64,000 bases of DNA, taken from Pseudoips prasinana (Eukaryota > Arthropoda > Insecta > Lepidoptera > Nolidae). Numbering within the stretch: the first letter of the stretch is position 1; each line of letters starts with the position of its first letter. Of the stretch, positions 29,790-40,464 are shown one piece after another. The stretch lies in contig OX621252.1 of the NCBI GenBank assembly GCA_951640165.1, positions 7,534,501-7,598,500 of the forward strand, written 5' to 3'. The notes beneath the pieces are model-generated. The model was not told the DNA's origin and did not search any database. It worked only from the letters and a program-made list of their open reading frames with translations. A program made the translations under genes and the position numbers.

Positions 29790-31072
29790 GCGATTTCTAT
29801 GGAATAAAAAGGGTCACACAATTTTAGAATACTATTATTATCCATAACATCATGTTTATTCATATATTGCATGGAATAATTATATTGCAAGTAACACATT
29901 TTACAGTATTCACTGCCATAATGCACAGTAAAGTGCGATCGCATGTGAGTATGGCGCACGAATGTGTATGCTTTTTTTATTTTATTTTTGTTTCTCGTCT
30001 TTAAAAAGGGTGAGCTTAACAATTTATAATTTGCTTGTGTCCAACAATCTGCCAGTTTTTTGTGAACTGACTTCGATAATTATTTTTTGTTCCACAGGGA
30101 AGCTTTTGATGTGAAAGGAAGTAAATTTTGATAAAATCGGTTGATAATTATATAGAAATATTTAAGTTATTTATATGTTTTTTTAAAGTAAGTAATTATT
30201 TATTGCTTTCGTCACCACGGTATTCTTCTTGGTTCTTTTATGTAATTGTACAAAAAATGCTATTTTCATTAATCTACCGTTGGTATTGTGAATAAGCGCT
30301 TGTTGCTTTGCGCTGATACTAAGATTTTGAGTTTAATTCTATGTCGGTTCAACAAAATTATTGCGATTGACATGAAACCGTACAGCGGTAGTAGTTAAAA
30401 AAAAAAAAAAAAAAAAAATGTAGTGTGTAGTAGTAATCCGGAGATAGGAAGGAATTTTCCCCGACCGTGTGTCACCAGATTATAAAAAGTCTAAGTAGGT
30501 GCAGAAAACGTATAATTTGCACTATAGCATGTTTTGCATTGGTTGGTTAGTTTCTATTGAAGCCACTTAATCCAAAATGCAGCCTGGATTTTCTTTATTG
30601 ACTGTTATTCAAGTTATCTACTTATTCGGATTCCAATCAATACAATTTACCCCGTCGAATAAACAAATACCATCATTGATGTTTGCAACATTCCCGTTAA
30701 CACACAAATAAGCATGCAGGGGTTCATAAGTGCACATTCCGTCTCTCGTTACCAAAGCGCGGGTCGAATAGACCCGTATGCTAATTTAAAGGGTTGACTG
30801 AAATTAGAAACGGCCCTCGCCGAGCTAAATTAACTATTCCATCGATGTCTGCTGCTATAGCGTTATAGGGTTAAAAGGTAAACCGTGTAAGGAGTTATTT
30901 TTTATTTTATATGTACCTACGCTTCATTCAATATTCTAATATTAATTTTACAGGTATGAATTTCAAAGGATTTGGAGTTCTAATAAGAAGTTAGTTAAGG
31001 TGACTTGGGCTTGAGATTATTTGGTGACATGTGGCGTTTTATTATTTGGGGATACCATTTATGTTTGATGAT
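29790..31072. other. Unassigned; poly(A) run at 30398-30419
   Basis: A run of about 22 A residues at 30398-30419 may be a retroelement tail ('gcggtagtagtt' precedes it), but no element body is recognised upstream. No gene is seen in the rest. Confidence 0.35.
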
Positions 31073-31346
31073 GATGTCCTCCCAGCCGAATTTCGACCAC
31101 TGCGGCCAGTCTCCATGGAGATTAGCCAATTGCGCAGGACATATTATAGTCCACAAGTGTGTGTGTGTGTGTCTAGCGACACGACCGGAAAGAGATCAGG
31201 TACAGGACCGACGGGTTTACGTGCTCTCCGAGGTTCGGGGGTATAATACCGCCAACTCCCATACTTTTTGGCCCGAGCCGGGATTTGAACCCAGGACCTC
31301 ATTGTCTGCGGTTGAACAAGCTACCGCTAGACCAACGAGGCAGTCC
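31073..31346 (-). mobile_element. SINE-A (tRNA-headed), with (GT)n
   Basis: On the minus strand: 'ggactgcctcgttggtctag' head, B box, 'tgggagttggcggtattata' body, core, and tail 'tggccgcagtggtcgaaatt'. Part of the centre is missing (the 'agcccgaag' segment is replaced by 'gggccaaaaag'), and a (gt)n run at 31144-31158 replaces internal sequence. Confidence 0.8.
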
Positions 31347-32069
31347 ATCCGTGTTATTTATCTTTAAATTGTTTATCTATGAAATCTTTTCCTAAAGTTA
31401 ATGACTATATCAGATCAAATTATGTCACTCGCATAGCGCTGGAGGGAAGAGGAATTAACTTTTTCAACTTTTATGACTCTCTGATTCAATTTGTTGCGGA
31501 ATCCAAGATGGTGTCCCGGGGACGTGATGGACCTTTTTTCTTAATTTTCAGGTGCTTTTGTTCACAATCGCATCTGATGGTTAATGATAATGTGGCTTAA
31601 TATGGATAGTGCGTGCACATGAGATGCATGTTCAAATTACCTTAATAATAAATAAAATAATAATTATGTGTCTTGAAAGACTATCCTCAGTGTGGGATAC
31701 CCCCACAGCTTGGGTGTGGCTATTGTGAAAGAGGACCAAACCTTTTCATATAGAAAGTTGGAATGTTTAAAATGAGCGTATTTCTCCGACAGAGAGACAA
31801 AATCCTGAAGTTAAGTTGTCGCGGCTTTGATTCACGATGGGAATTAGCGTGTCTTAAACCATTCGGCTAAATACAAATCGATTTCGGTAGATGACATTCA
31901 GGCATTTTTTTTACGCAAGTTATAACATATCATTAGCTTATCAAAGGGAAAAGGTATAGATATATAAGTTGGGAACGTTGAGTGATGATGCTGTTGATGA
32001 GTGATTATAAGCGTCCATATAAGCTTTGGTAACTGTTTACTGTTATAAAAGCCGTATGCTTATTTTTAA
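31347..32069. other. Mostly unassigned; dispersed-repeat scrap at 31440-31560
   Basis: 31440-31560 ('ctggagggaagaggaattaa', 'ttgttgcggaatccaagatg') resembles 62255-62360. Otherwise no feature is recognised. Confidence 0.35.
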
Positions 32070-32350
32070 ATAAAATAAAAAAGGTTTTAATTCACGTAGA
32101 CTTTAAAAAAGCGCTTGTCTTTAATAAAGTCAGAACATGTTCGTAGTAATATATTATTAATTTATAATTATTTTTAGGTACATACAGATATTTAGGTACA
32201 CGGATTTTAGGAAATAATTTACAATAAGATTTATTTTATAATAGTAACGATATTTAGCTAACTTAAATTAAGTTATTGTCAAGGATCATGTGTAGGTTTA
32301 ATTATCTAAAATTTAAATTTTAGCTATATTTTTACTACATATTGTCAGAA
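32070..32350 (-). mobile_element. LINE-H 3' tail, diverged
   Basis: 'aataaaaaaggttttaattc', 'acgtagactttaaaaaagcg', 'cttg...agtcagaacatgtt' is the reverse 3' end with a (TTTA)n-like tail. Better copies lie at 43520 and 49634. Confidence 0.7.
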
Positions 32351-32733
32351 TGGTTCTGTCTATATTAAGATACGAATTAAATGTTATTATTATGGCGGAC
32401 TTTGGCGACCTTATTTGGTGACTTGGTTGTTAAAAATAACTTTAATTTTTTGTTCAAAAGAAGTCCCAAGTCGCTCCACCAAATATTAAGATCGTCCGAG
32501 CAAATGCGGTAAAGAAGCGTCTGTTTTTTCAAAAATCTGTTAAGAACTCTGAGAGACAGTTGACAGTAGTTATCCCTCTTATAAATGAAGTCCTTAGTTG
32601 TCAGATTCAGGCTGTTTTAGAACTGGGTTTTGTATCCCGAACTAAATAAGTTAACAATCAAAATATTAATACGTGGAGCAAAAGCTTTGCACCCCTTTTG
32701 TACGAAATTGCGCGGACGGAGAATCATGAAATA

Positions 32734-32916
32734 CTAGCTGTGCCCCGCGGTTTTACCCGCGTTAAACATTATAAATTATAGCCTATGTATTAATATAGGG
32801 TATCAGTTAAGTCCATACCAAATTTTATTAAAATCGCTCCTGCCATTTAGACTTGGAGAAGTAACAAACATACACACTCATACACTCTCAAACTTTCGCC
32901 TTTATAATATTAGTGT
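32734..32916 (-). mobile_element. Short non-autonomous Helitron
   Basis: CTAG at 32734-32737 followed by 'ctgtgccccgcggttttacc' hairpin marks the 3' end on the minus strand. The 5' end 'actaatattataaaggcgaa' lies at about 32895-32914. A direct duplication of the 5' end plus flank follows (32905-33030). Confidence 0.8.
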
Positions 32917-33030
32917 ATGGAACAGTTCATATTATGTAGAAGGAGTGCTGAAAGCTAATATTTCCTTTATAATATTAGTGTGCAGGAACAGTTTATATTA
33001 TGGAGAAGGAGTGCTGAAAGCTAATATTTT
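32905..33030. repeat. Tandem ~65-bp duplication across a Helitron end
   Basis: 'tttataatattagtgt', 'ggaacagttcatattatg' and 'gaaggagtgctgaaagctaa' occur twice with a few differences. Confidence 0.8.
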
Positions 33031-33241
33031 TATATAATAGGCATTCAAATTCAAAGTCAAAAATTATTTATTCCGTAAAAAAATTACATTTATGTGGAAT
33101 CGTCATATTTTTTTTACCCTACCGTACAGTGCATGACGTGGCAGCTACTGAGAAACACTGCCAGAAAACTCAGTAGAAATCCTTTTTTAAAATATAGTTA
33201 CTTAAGATTGATTACAATCATGTGTGTTGACTCAGATCAAC

Positions 33242-34455
33242 TCAATTCCAAGCACTTTTATCACTTAAATAATCAGAAATTTTGTAATATGACCTGCTAC
33301 ACAATTTGGCTTTAATAATTCTTTTAAACTTATTCGTAGACAATTCTCTAATATCATTGGGAAGTTTGTTATAGAATCTTATACATTGCCCCATAAAAGA
33401 GTTACTTATTTTTTGGAGACGGGTAGAATGCAATATGAGATTATTCTTATATCTAGTATTTACATTATGTGTATCGCTCCTTTTAGTACTTGCTGATAAG
33501 AGACAGAAGCGACATGAAAGCGGCTCGGCACCAACCACCGCAAACTTCTCTTGTCAGGCCTGCGGCAGGCTATGTCGCTCTCGCATCGGTTTGTTTAGCC
33601 ACCAAAAGAAATGTCCATGAGCCGTAAATCGTAAGTAACAGACGCAAAGGCCATATATATCGCTCCTTTTACAGAAGGAATCGATTTTTTATGCAAGTAT
33701 AGTAGGTTTTTATATATATACTGAAATGGTACGGTTAGAATGTCAACATCTTTGAACTTTTCTCTTAGAGACACTCTCGGTCCAAGATTATAGATAGCTC
33801 TTACAGCTCTTTTTTGCAATATAAATATGGTGTTAATCTCAGCAGAGCTACCCCAGAAAAGAATTCCATAGGACATTAAACTATGAAAATAACTTAAATA
33901 AACCATTCTAGCTGTGTCAATATCAGTCAGCCGTCTAATAGTTTTCACTGCATATGCTGCAGAACTTAATTTGCCAGATAGTTTTTCTATTTGTGGGCTC
34001 CATTGTAGCTTTGAGTCAATAGTGATAGCCAAGAACACAGTTGATTCAACAGGGTCCAACCTAGCTCCCTTAAGTTGTACATTGGTTGTCGCCTGTTTCA
34101 CATTCGGTGTAGTGAATTTTATGACTTTAGTTTTCTTATCATTAAGCACAAGATTATTGGCATTAAACCAATGAACAACTTTAGAGATTGCGTCATTAAC
34201 ATCGTCAAAATGGCTTAATTGTCGGTTTATTTTGAACGTCAAGGAAGTATCATCTGCAAACAACACAATCTCATGCTTATCCCTTACATAGTAAGGTAAG
34301 TCATTTATATAAATTAAAAACAAAAATGGGCAAAGAATTGACCACTGCGGAACGCCTATTACCACTGGAGATCCCCGAGATATTTTACCGTTTATTTCGA
34401 CCTTCTGAATTCTATTGCCCAAGTAAGAAGTCAGAAGTTCGAGAGCCTTTTTAAT
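33242..34455 (-). pseudogene. LINE-J reverse transcriptase, C-terminal half, interrupted
   Basis: The minus frame from 34455 encodes TSYLGNRIQKVEINGK, IGVPQWSILCPFLFLIYINDL, FADDTSL (catalytic Asp pair), then the C-terminal block SAAYAVKTIRRLTDI...SYGILFWGSSAEINTIFILQ KRAVRAIYNL. RT motif B reads GVPQWSILCP where the family has GVPQGSILGP, a likely inactivating change. At 33657 the frame runs into a 172-bp foreign insertion and resumes at 33485 with NTRYKNNLILH and FYNKLPNDIREL to a stop at 33242. The N-terminal RT and endonuclease are absent. Confidence 0.82.
33486..33657 (+). mobile_element. 172-bp LINE 3' fragment inserted with 14-bp TSD
   Basis: It is flanked by 'tatcgctcctttta' at 33472-33485 and 33658-33671. 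The plus strand encodes TTANFSCQACGRLCRSRIGL FSHQKKCP-stop, a C2H2 zinc finger found at the C-terminus of some non-LTR ORFs. A short 3' UTR follows. Its parent element is not in this window. Confidence 0.75.
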
Positions 34456-34499
34456 TAGAAGTAAATTAGTTTAATAAAAACACACACTACCATGCTTGT

Positions 34500-34775
34500 G
34501 ACACACTGCTAAACTGAGAAGAGTACCTCCACCTTACAGAAGAGATTCCTTAATAATAACATTAATAATTTAATGTTGTGTTTCTGAGTGTAAATAAGTT
34601 CGCCAGAGCTCATCGGGGTGGGGGTGGGGAGGGTCAGCAAAACTTATTTGCGGACTCTTCAAGGCCGCATTCGTGACACCTCTGGTGTTGCGAGTGTCCA
34701 TGGGCGGCGGTGATCATTTACCATCAGGTAACCCACTTGCTGGTTTGTCGCCCTCTTATATAAAAAATAGAAATG
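34500..34775 (+). mobile_element. Non-autonomous retroelement G, copy 2
   Basis: It starts mid-element ('gaagagtacctccaccttac') and ends 'catgggcggcggtgatcatt', 'taccatcaggtaacccactt', 'gtttgtcgccctcttata'. 5'-truncated relative to 10317 and 45340. Confidence 0.7.
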
Positions 34776-35499
34776 TCAAACGGAGTGTCAAAACTGACAA
34801 CAGATTTATATTATTCGTACTTAATGTCTATATATATATAATCTTTGGCAATAGAACCTTAATGGTCGCATTTCAAACAAGTGCGATCCCTTAGTTTATA
34901 ATAATTGTGTAATACATATCGTATACTATTAACCTATATCTCGTAATAACACATTTGCCGTTTTTCTGTGTGGTTTTTTTTTTGAAAATGAAAATATTTG
35001 TTGTGTCTCAAATGGTTACATCAATAAATGTGAATGAAACAGCCCCAGTAAGTAATTAATAATACTTATGTTGGGGTTGTCTTGCTCCTTCCCTTATACC
35101 ATACTTAACAATATTTGAGAACGAGATGAATATAACTCTATCTTAGATTAAAAATAAGATAAAATTAACAAACAAAAAATTTTAAATTAAAAATAAAAGT
35201 TAAAATAGAAAAGAAACAATAATAACTTAAAAACTAGATTGCAGCTCTGTGTATTGTTTGATTGTGAGTGTATGTATGCATGTGTGATTATAGTAGTGTG
35301 CGAGTTTGAGTTTGTGTTATTGTATGTGTTTACCTGTTTTCTGGTGGTACGATAATAGGAAATAAGTGTTCATGAAAGTCTATCTCGAATATGCTCTGTT
35401 TCTTTGTATGTTAGAGATTTGAACCACTCGGTTATCACTTTTTTGCATTTGTGTGAGACCTCGTAGGGGAACATTAGCTCACCGTTAATTTATAAGATA
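34776..35499 (-). other. LINE tail scrap and unassigned sequence
   Basis: 34990-35095 read on the minus strand ('gacaaccccaacataagta', 'ttactggggctg') resembles the plus-strand tail at 39945-40025. Nothing is recognised in the rest. Confidence 0.4.
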
Positions 35500-35681
35500 C
35501 TAGCAGGCCTCGTGGTTTTACCCGCGTTAAACTTTATAAATTATAGCCTATGTGTTAATCCAGGGTGTCAGCTAACTCTATACCAAATTTTATTAAAATC
35601 GCTTCAGCCGTTCTGCCGTGTAGAAGTAATAAACATACACACTAAAACTTTCACACACACACTTTCAACTTTATAATATTA

Positions 35682-36963
35682 GGTCTTTACCTATGAAATT
35701 GCCGTTCTGCAGTACTGGCCATTTCAAATCAAAATAATTTTTGTTTGGCTAAGAATTCTAATTTCAAATTAATTTTATTTTAAAAACATGGATTCTTTTT
35801 TCCAAAAGTAGTCATTTCTTTATTGATTAGTGTTACATTTTCATCGCATTTCAATCTTTTTCGTCATCATGGATACGTTAAAAATTCGAGTAATTATGGA
35901 ATATGAGTACCGTCGTGGCAGCAACGCGGCACAAGCGGCACGCAACATCAACGACGTTTACGGAGCTAACACTACAAACCAACGCACCACCTGTTATTGG
36001 TTTGCTCGCTTCCGTTCTGGAAATTTCGACCTGAAAAATGAACCTCGCGGTCGTCCGAAGACTTTGGTCGACAATGACGAATTAAAGGCGGTTGTGGAAG
36101 CTGATGATACACAATCTACGGCTGAATTAGCAGCAGCTTTCGACGTTAGCGTCAAAACAATATTGGTCCATTTGCGTCAAATTGGCAAGGTAAAAAAGCT
36201 TGACAAATGGGTGCCCCACGAACTCAATGATCGCCAGCGCGAAGTACGCGTCGAGACGTGCCTTGCACTGCTCAACAGACACACAAATGAAGGAATTTTG
36301 AACCGCATTGTTACCTGCGATGAAAAATGGATTCTGTTTGATAACCGCAAGCGCTCAGCAAGTTGGTTGGATCCTGGTTCAGCACCTAAACAATGCCCTA
36401 AACGAAAACTTACCCCTAGAAAAGTGATGGTCACTGTTTGGTGGTCTAGCGCCGGTGTGATTCATCACAGCTTCTTACCAAACGGGGTGAGCATTACTGC
36501 AGATGTGTACTGTGAAGAACTGAGCACAATGATGGAGAAGCTGGCGCATCTCCAACCAGCATTGGTCAATCGCTCGTCTCCGCTGCTCCTGCACGACAAC
36601 GCGCGACCTCATACTGCACAGCAGACGGTCTCCAAGTTGCAAGAACTGGGGTTGGAAGCTCTCCGTCATCCGCCCTACTCACCAGACCTTGCGCCTACAG
36701 ACTACTACTTTTTCCAGAATTTGGATAACTTCTTGGCGGGAAAAAAATTCAATACCCGAGAGGCAGTACAAAATGCCTTTGAAGAATTTGTTGCCTCCCG
36801 TCCAGCTGATTTCTTTAAGAAGGGCATCAATAAACTGCCACTGCGATGGCAAAGATGCATTGATTGCATGGGTGATTACTTCGATTAATACAAATAAAAA
36901 AATTCATGAAAAAAATTCGTTTAAATTTTTTCATACAAAACGGCAATTTCATAGGTAAAGACC
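35682..36963 (+). mobile_element. Complete mariner transposon (copy 2)
   Basis: 1282 bp, with perfect 25-bp terminal inverted repeats at 35682-35706 and 36939-36963 (starting GGTCTTTACCTATGAAATTG) and TA duplicated at 35680-35681 and 36964-36965. It encloses one intact transposase gene. Confidence 0.93.
35869..36888 (+). CDS. Mariner transposase, intact DD34D
   Basis: 339 codons from ATG 35869 (MDTLKIRVIMEYEYRRG). An in-frame ATG 39 bp earlier gives a leader atypical of the family. The N-terminus (~1-110) is the paired-type helix-turn-helix DNA-binding domain (RTTCYWFARFRSG, then a GRP hinge). WVPHEL at 114-119 and YSPDLAP at ~270 are the mariner signatures. The catalytic triad is VTCDE D151, HDNARPH D243 and APTD D278, with 34 residues between the last two. 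It closely resembles the cecropia-subfamily/Hsmar1 type by pattern. It cuts and pastes between the TIRs at TA sites. The length matches the family (~340-350), there are no stops, and a polyadenylation-like AATAAA follows the stop, so it may be active. Confidence 0.93.
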   Translation: MDTLKIRVIMEYEYRRGSNAAQAARNINDVYGANTTNQRTTCYWFARFRSGNFDLKNEPRGRPKTLVDNDELKAVVEADDTQSTAELAAAFDVSVKTILVHLRQIGKVKKLDKWVPHELNDRQREVRVETCLALLNRHTNEGILNRIVTCDEKWILFDNRKRSASWLDPGSAPKQCPKRKLTPRKVMVTVWWSSAGVIHHSFLPNGVSITADVYCEELSTMMEKLAHLQPALVNRSSPLLLHDNARPHTAQQTVSKLQELGLEALRHPPYSPDLAPTDYYFFQNLDNFLAGKKFNTREAVQNAFEEFVASRPADFFKKGINKLPLRWQRCIDCMGDYFD

Positions 36964-36980
36964 TATTATTAGTGTGATTA

Positions 36981-37564
36981 CCAAGATATATTTTTTTCTT
37001 TTGTGAGTTGTAGCGACTTCCTCATACTTGCATATCCCTATATAGTAAAGAAATGCCGAATTCAAACATTTTTAGAACCGGTTCCTTATCTTAGTATGGC
37101 TAGTGAAGGTTTATACTAAATCTTAGTATTTGCAAATATTTAGGACAAAATATTTTACCGATAAATTCGTCAAAGGACCGTCTTCTTTGTCCAGTACATA
37201 TGCATACATACAATCCCATTGGTAAAAAGCTCTATTTTCTTTAGGGTAGATTTGAAAATATTTTTTTAATCTGCAGCGCCATCCAATTGAAATTCCAAGC
37301 AAAAACTAATTGATATCGTTTTGAAAAAAGAAACCGACTAAAAATGCTTTCCAATTAACCCATTCTTTTGGAAACTAGACTTTTCCAATTGACTAATTGC
37401 TACGGTTGAATGTTTTTGCTGGTTTTCAAGAGTACTGGTGTATAACAATTTTGTACCCATCTTTTATTTCAAAGTTCATTCAACCATAGGCATTTCAGCT
37501 GGCTACGTTATTAGAATGGAACATTTTTGTCGAATTAGTATCAATGAATGACGCATTTAATTCG
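36981..37564. other. Unassigned AT-rich stretch
   Basis: No coding or repeat signature is identified. Confidence 0.3.
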
Positions 37565-37995
37565 CGTTAGAATAGAATAGAAATATTTATTGTCAAAAAG
37601 TGTGGTACATACAGATGTTATGGTTACAATACAAATACCCTTAACACTTAGTCATAGCCATGACGTGACCTTGGTTCACATAGTAACAAATTAGGTACAT
37701 TCAATAATCCCTTTTAAATTCAACATTATTCTACTACAAAATGAAATATTTAATAATTTTTGACATGTCAACAGCAATATCTTTTAATGTCACAATATAT
37801 AATTTTCTGTCAGAAGCGTTTATTAATATTTTTTTGTTGATAATACTTCATCAATAGAGTAAAAATTTTTATTAATGAGCCAGTTTCGCAGTTCATAATT
37901 TAATTTTTTTAAAGCAAGTTGTTTTATATTACTTGGAAACGCATTATAAAACTTGACACACATTGCATAACAATTTTTTTGAACAGAGTTGCTAA
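37565..37995 (-). pseudogene. LINE C-terminal scrap and 3' UTR
   Basis: The minus strand reads a degenerate C-terminus (TISNSVQKN, MCVKFYNAFPSNIKQL, LNYELRNWLI, FYSIDEV), the pattern that closes Jockey/CR1-type ORF2 proteins. The 3' UTR ends in repeated 'attct' at 37565-37590. Confidence 0.65.
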
Positions 37996-37999
37996 TGGT

Positions 38000-38420
38000 T
38001 CTGTAACGATTGGCATGTTGGTCTAGTGGTTAGTAACCCTGCGCACTCGCAGTAAGGTTCATCCGTATCACCTGGAATCGATCTCGTCAAGCACGGTTCG
38101 CTTTCAGCGTTCATACATCCCACGTACGTGCCGGCTCTGGAATGAATTACCTGCTGCGGTGTTTCCCCAGCGCTACGACATGTCCTTCTTCAAACGAGGT
38201 TTAAAAAGAGTACTAATATCACGGTAGGCAGCGGTTTGTTGTGCCCCCTGGCACTGCGAATGTCCATGAGCAGCAGTTACCACTTACCATCAGGTGGGCC
38301 GCTAGCTCGTCTGCTTACTAAGGCAATGAAAAAATAAAAAAAAATCCTGACTGCTAAGCCAGAGGTCGTGGGTTCCATCCCCACCGTGTACAAACCTTTG
38401 TGTCATGAGAACGATTATTT
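38000..38420 (+). mobile_element. SINE-F (tRNA-headed), split by a LINE 3' end
   Basis: The A-box half 'ttggtctagtggttagtaac' (38013-38032) and the B-box half 'ctgctaagccagaggtcgtg' + 'ggttccatcccc' (38351-38382) are separated by about 310 bp. Joined, they make a normal tRNA-like head. Confidence 0.65.
38033..38343 (+). pseudogene. CR1/Jockey-type LINE 3' end inside SINE-F
   Basis: The plus frame encodes STVRFQRS-IPRTCRLWNELP, AAVFPQRYDMSFFKRGL and stops at about 38226, the last ~60 residues of an ORF2 protein. Then 'aatgtccatgagcagcagtt', 'accatcaggtgggccgctag' and an A-rich tail. Target duplication is probably only a few bases around 'ccctg/tcctg'. Confidence 0.75.
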
Positions 38421-38435
38421 ATGCTGTGTCTAGGT

Positions 38436-39573
38436 GTTAACTGCTAAACAAAGGTGCCTTTTTTTTTGATAAGGCAGGGGGAATGCCTTCGCATGCCAGC
38501 CGCAAAATGTGTCTGCGGGTGGGTATGTCGGACTTGCACCGACTAAACCTATCTGCCGTGAACTTCTCTTGGCGCCTGATGTTGGAGTCCCGGGAACGCG
38601 GGTACGCTGCTCCGGTACCCCCCTTTTGCGCCATGTCCCAGATGGCCGGGACACGTACCCTGGGAGGGCTGGATTGCCCTCCCCTATTGCCGACTCCTGT
38701 CAGTACGGCACAGCGACTGCGCCACAAACAGATCGCTGTCATCCCGGAGCCGCTTGTACGTGGCGACAGTAGAGGACACTTCTGACACTGCCGACGCGGC
38801 CCCGAGGGGAGTTGGGCTAACGGCTGCCGCCGCCACGCCGACGCCTCCTCCGCCTACGAGCGGGATCGGCTCGTTCCCGATCCCGTTCGGCGGCCTCCTT
38901 CAAACAAAGGTGCCTAAGATCTCCATAATTGCCGGTCTTGCGCTACTTGCATCCAACCGCTTCCAGCGATTGATCTTGTAGGGGGCCTGCCCACGCTGCG
39001 CATTCCGCTTCGTGGTTGCGTTGCGGATTTCAGCATTTCTGATTTGATCTCGCCAGGAAACTCCAAGCATAGCCCTTTCCATTGCTCTTTGGATGACCTT
39101 GAGCCGCCTGATAAGGCCCATAGTGAGCAACCGCGTCTCTGTTCCGTAAGTCATCACTGGCAACACACACTGGTCGAAGACTTTCGACTTGAGCCACTGC
39201 GGTATCTCGGACGAGAAGTTATTACGTAGCTTCCCGAACGCTGCCCAGCCGAGTTGGATTCTACGATTGACCTCCTTTTTGAAGTTGGACCTACCTAGTT
39301 GGATGGTCTGTTCTAGGTAAATATAGTTCTCTATAACTTCGAGTGCAGATTCTCCAACGTTAACTAGTGTGGGTGCAACATGGATGTTCGACATGATTTT
39401 CGTCGTATCCATGTTGGTTTTCAGACCCACTTGTTGAGAGACTCTGCTGAAGCCACCGAGGTCTTCCAGGGTCTCAGCCATGACTACTATAATATAGTCA
39501 GCAAATCGAAGGTGGGTGATGTTCTCGCCATTGATATTGATGCCAAAGTCTTCCAATGCAGCGGTAAACAGTT
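38436..39573 (-). pseudogene. RTE LINE copy, RT C-terminal part, decayed
   Basis: 38916-39573 encodes, on the minus strand, INGENITHLRFADYIIVVMAE (catalytic second Asp changed), GLKTNMDTTKIMSN, YLEQTIQLGRSNFKKEVNRR and LPVMTYGTETRLLTMG. These match residues ~785-1000 of the intact RTE with substitutions and a deletion of the RRRTKVTDIARR...WR block. The 3' end is split by the R1-clade insertion. Inactive. Confidence 0.85.
38460..38901 (-). mobile_element. R1-clade LINE 3' end with 14-bp TSD
   Basis: GC-rich; flanked by 'aaacaaaggtgcct' at 38446-38459 and 38902-38915. On the minus strand it starts 'aaggaggccgccgaacggga', as in the right-edge ORF (63950 on), and ends with the 3' UTR 'gcatgcgaaggcattccccc'. 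It is inserted into the 3' end of an RTE copy. Confidence 0.85.
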
Positions 39574-39719
39574 AATTTAACGCTAATATGTATATGTTGA
39601 CAAATATACATAGAGTTTCATCCAAATATTTTGTACAAATGAAAAAAAAGTATAACTGAGTGGCTAACTACATTGACGTATGAGGAAACTGAGAATATAT
39701 TAGTCAGAGTCTGTTAAAT

Positions 39720-40464
39720 TACATATTTTTTAATAATAATAACAAACACATTATAATAAACACCCACACACACACACACGCACACAAACACACATACAAA
39801 AACACAAAAGCGCCTGCGTGCGCATTGTAGGTATGCATGAAAAAAAATGATTTATATTGGTTTTAATTTTGTATAAGTAATTTTATTTCTATTTGTATTT
39901 CTGTATTGTCTCAAATTTTGATACTAGAATATAAGGGAAGTAGCGAGTCAACCCCAACACAAGTACTTTTAGTCACTTAATGGGGCTGCCTCAATTTGTT
40001 TTGATTTGTACTGTATTGAGACACAATAAACATATTTTTATTATTTATTTTATTTAAAAACGTTTGTTAATTAGTTGTCTAGTTACAATAGTACAGGGTC
40101 TGCCTAGATTTGGGTGCGATTGCAGTGTCATAGTTGTCGCAAGTCATTAATTTATCTAGGTTAAGGTAAATAATATCAGTACTAGGATTGTCTGTAACTC
40201 ATATATTACTTAACTCCCTTGTTACATAATTATTAACGAAGAACATCGTTGACATTTTGCCAATTATTAGATTGGCCAAATTCTATAAAGATGAGAAGAA
40301 GGTTTTGGTGTATATGACCACACCATAGAAATTAAAACTTTTACTTCTTGTCGATGAGTAAACCAACCCAACTGTGACGATGACGGATCACTAACGTTCA
40401 CTGCTCAGTAAAAATGCGACTAAAGAAATTTTCCCTTTTTTAAAACGATGAGGCCTCCTTATTT
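39720..40464 (+). other. (CA)n region, LINE tail, unassigned
   Basis: 39757-39805 is an interrupted (CA)n microsatellite. 39895-40075 ('agtcaaccccaacacaagta', 'ttaatggggctgcc', 'gagacacaataaacat') looks like a non-LTR 3' UTR with a (ttta)n tail. Nothing else is recognised. Confidence 0.5.

Larger units (their letters stand above)
33045..34455 (-). mobile_element. LINE-J (Jockey/CR1-like), 5'-truncated
   Basis: 3' UTR at 33045-33241, C-terminus 33242-33485, inserted fragment 33486-33657, then RT half 33658-34455. Other copies of the 3' end: 42722-43026 (minus) and 21045-22010 (plus). Confidence 0.8.
35500..36980 (-). mobile_element. Short Helitron split by the mariner
   Basis: 3' end CTAG at 35500-35503 with 'cgtggttttacccgcg' hairpin. 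The body runs to 35681 ('aactttataatatta') and resumes after the mariner at 36966 ('ttagtgtgatta'), its 5' terminus. The mariner therefore lies within the last few bases of the Helitron 5' end. Confidence 0.8.
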
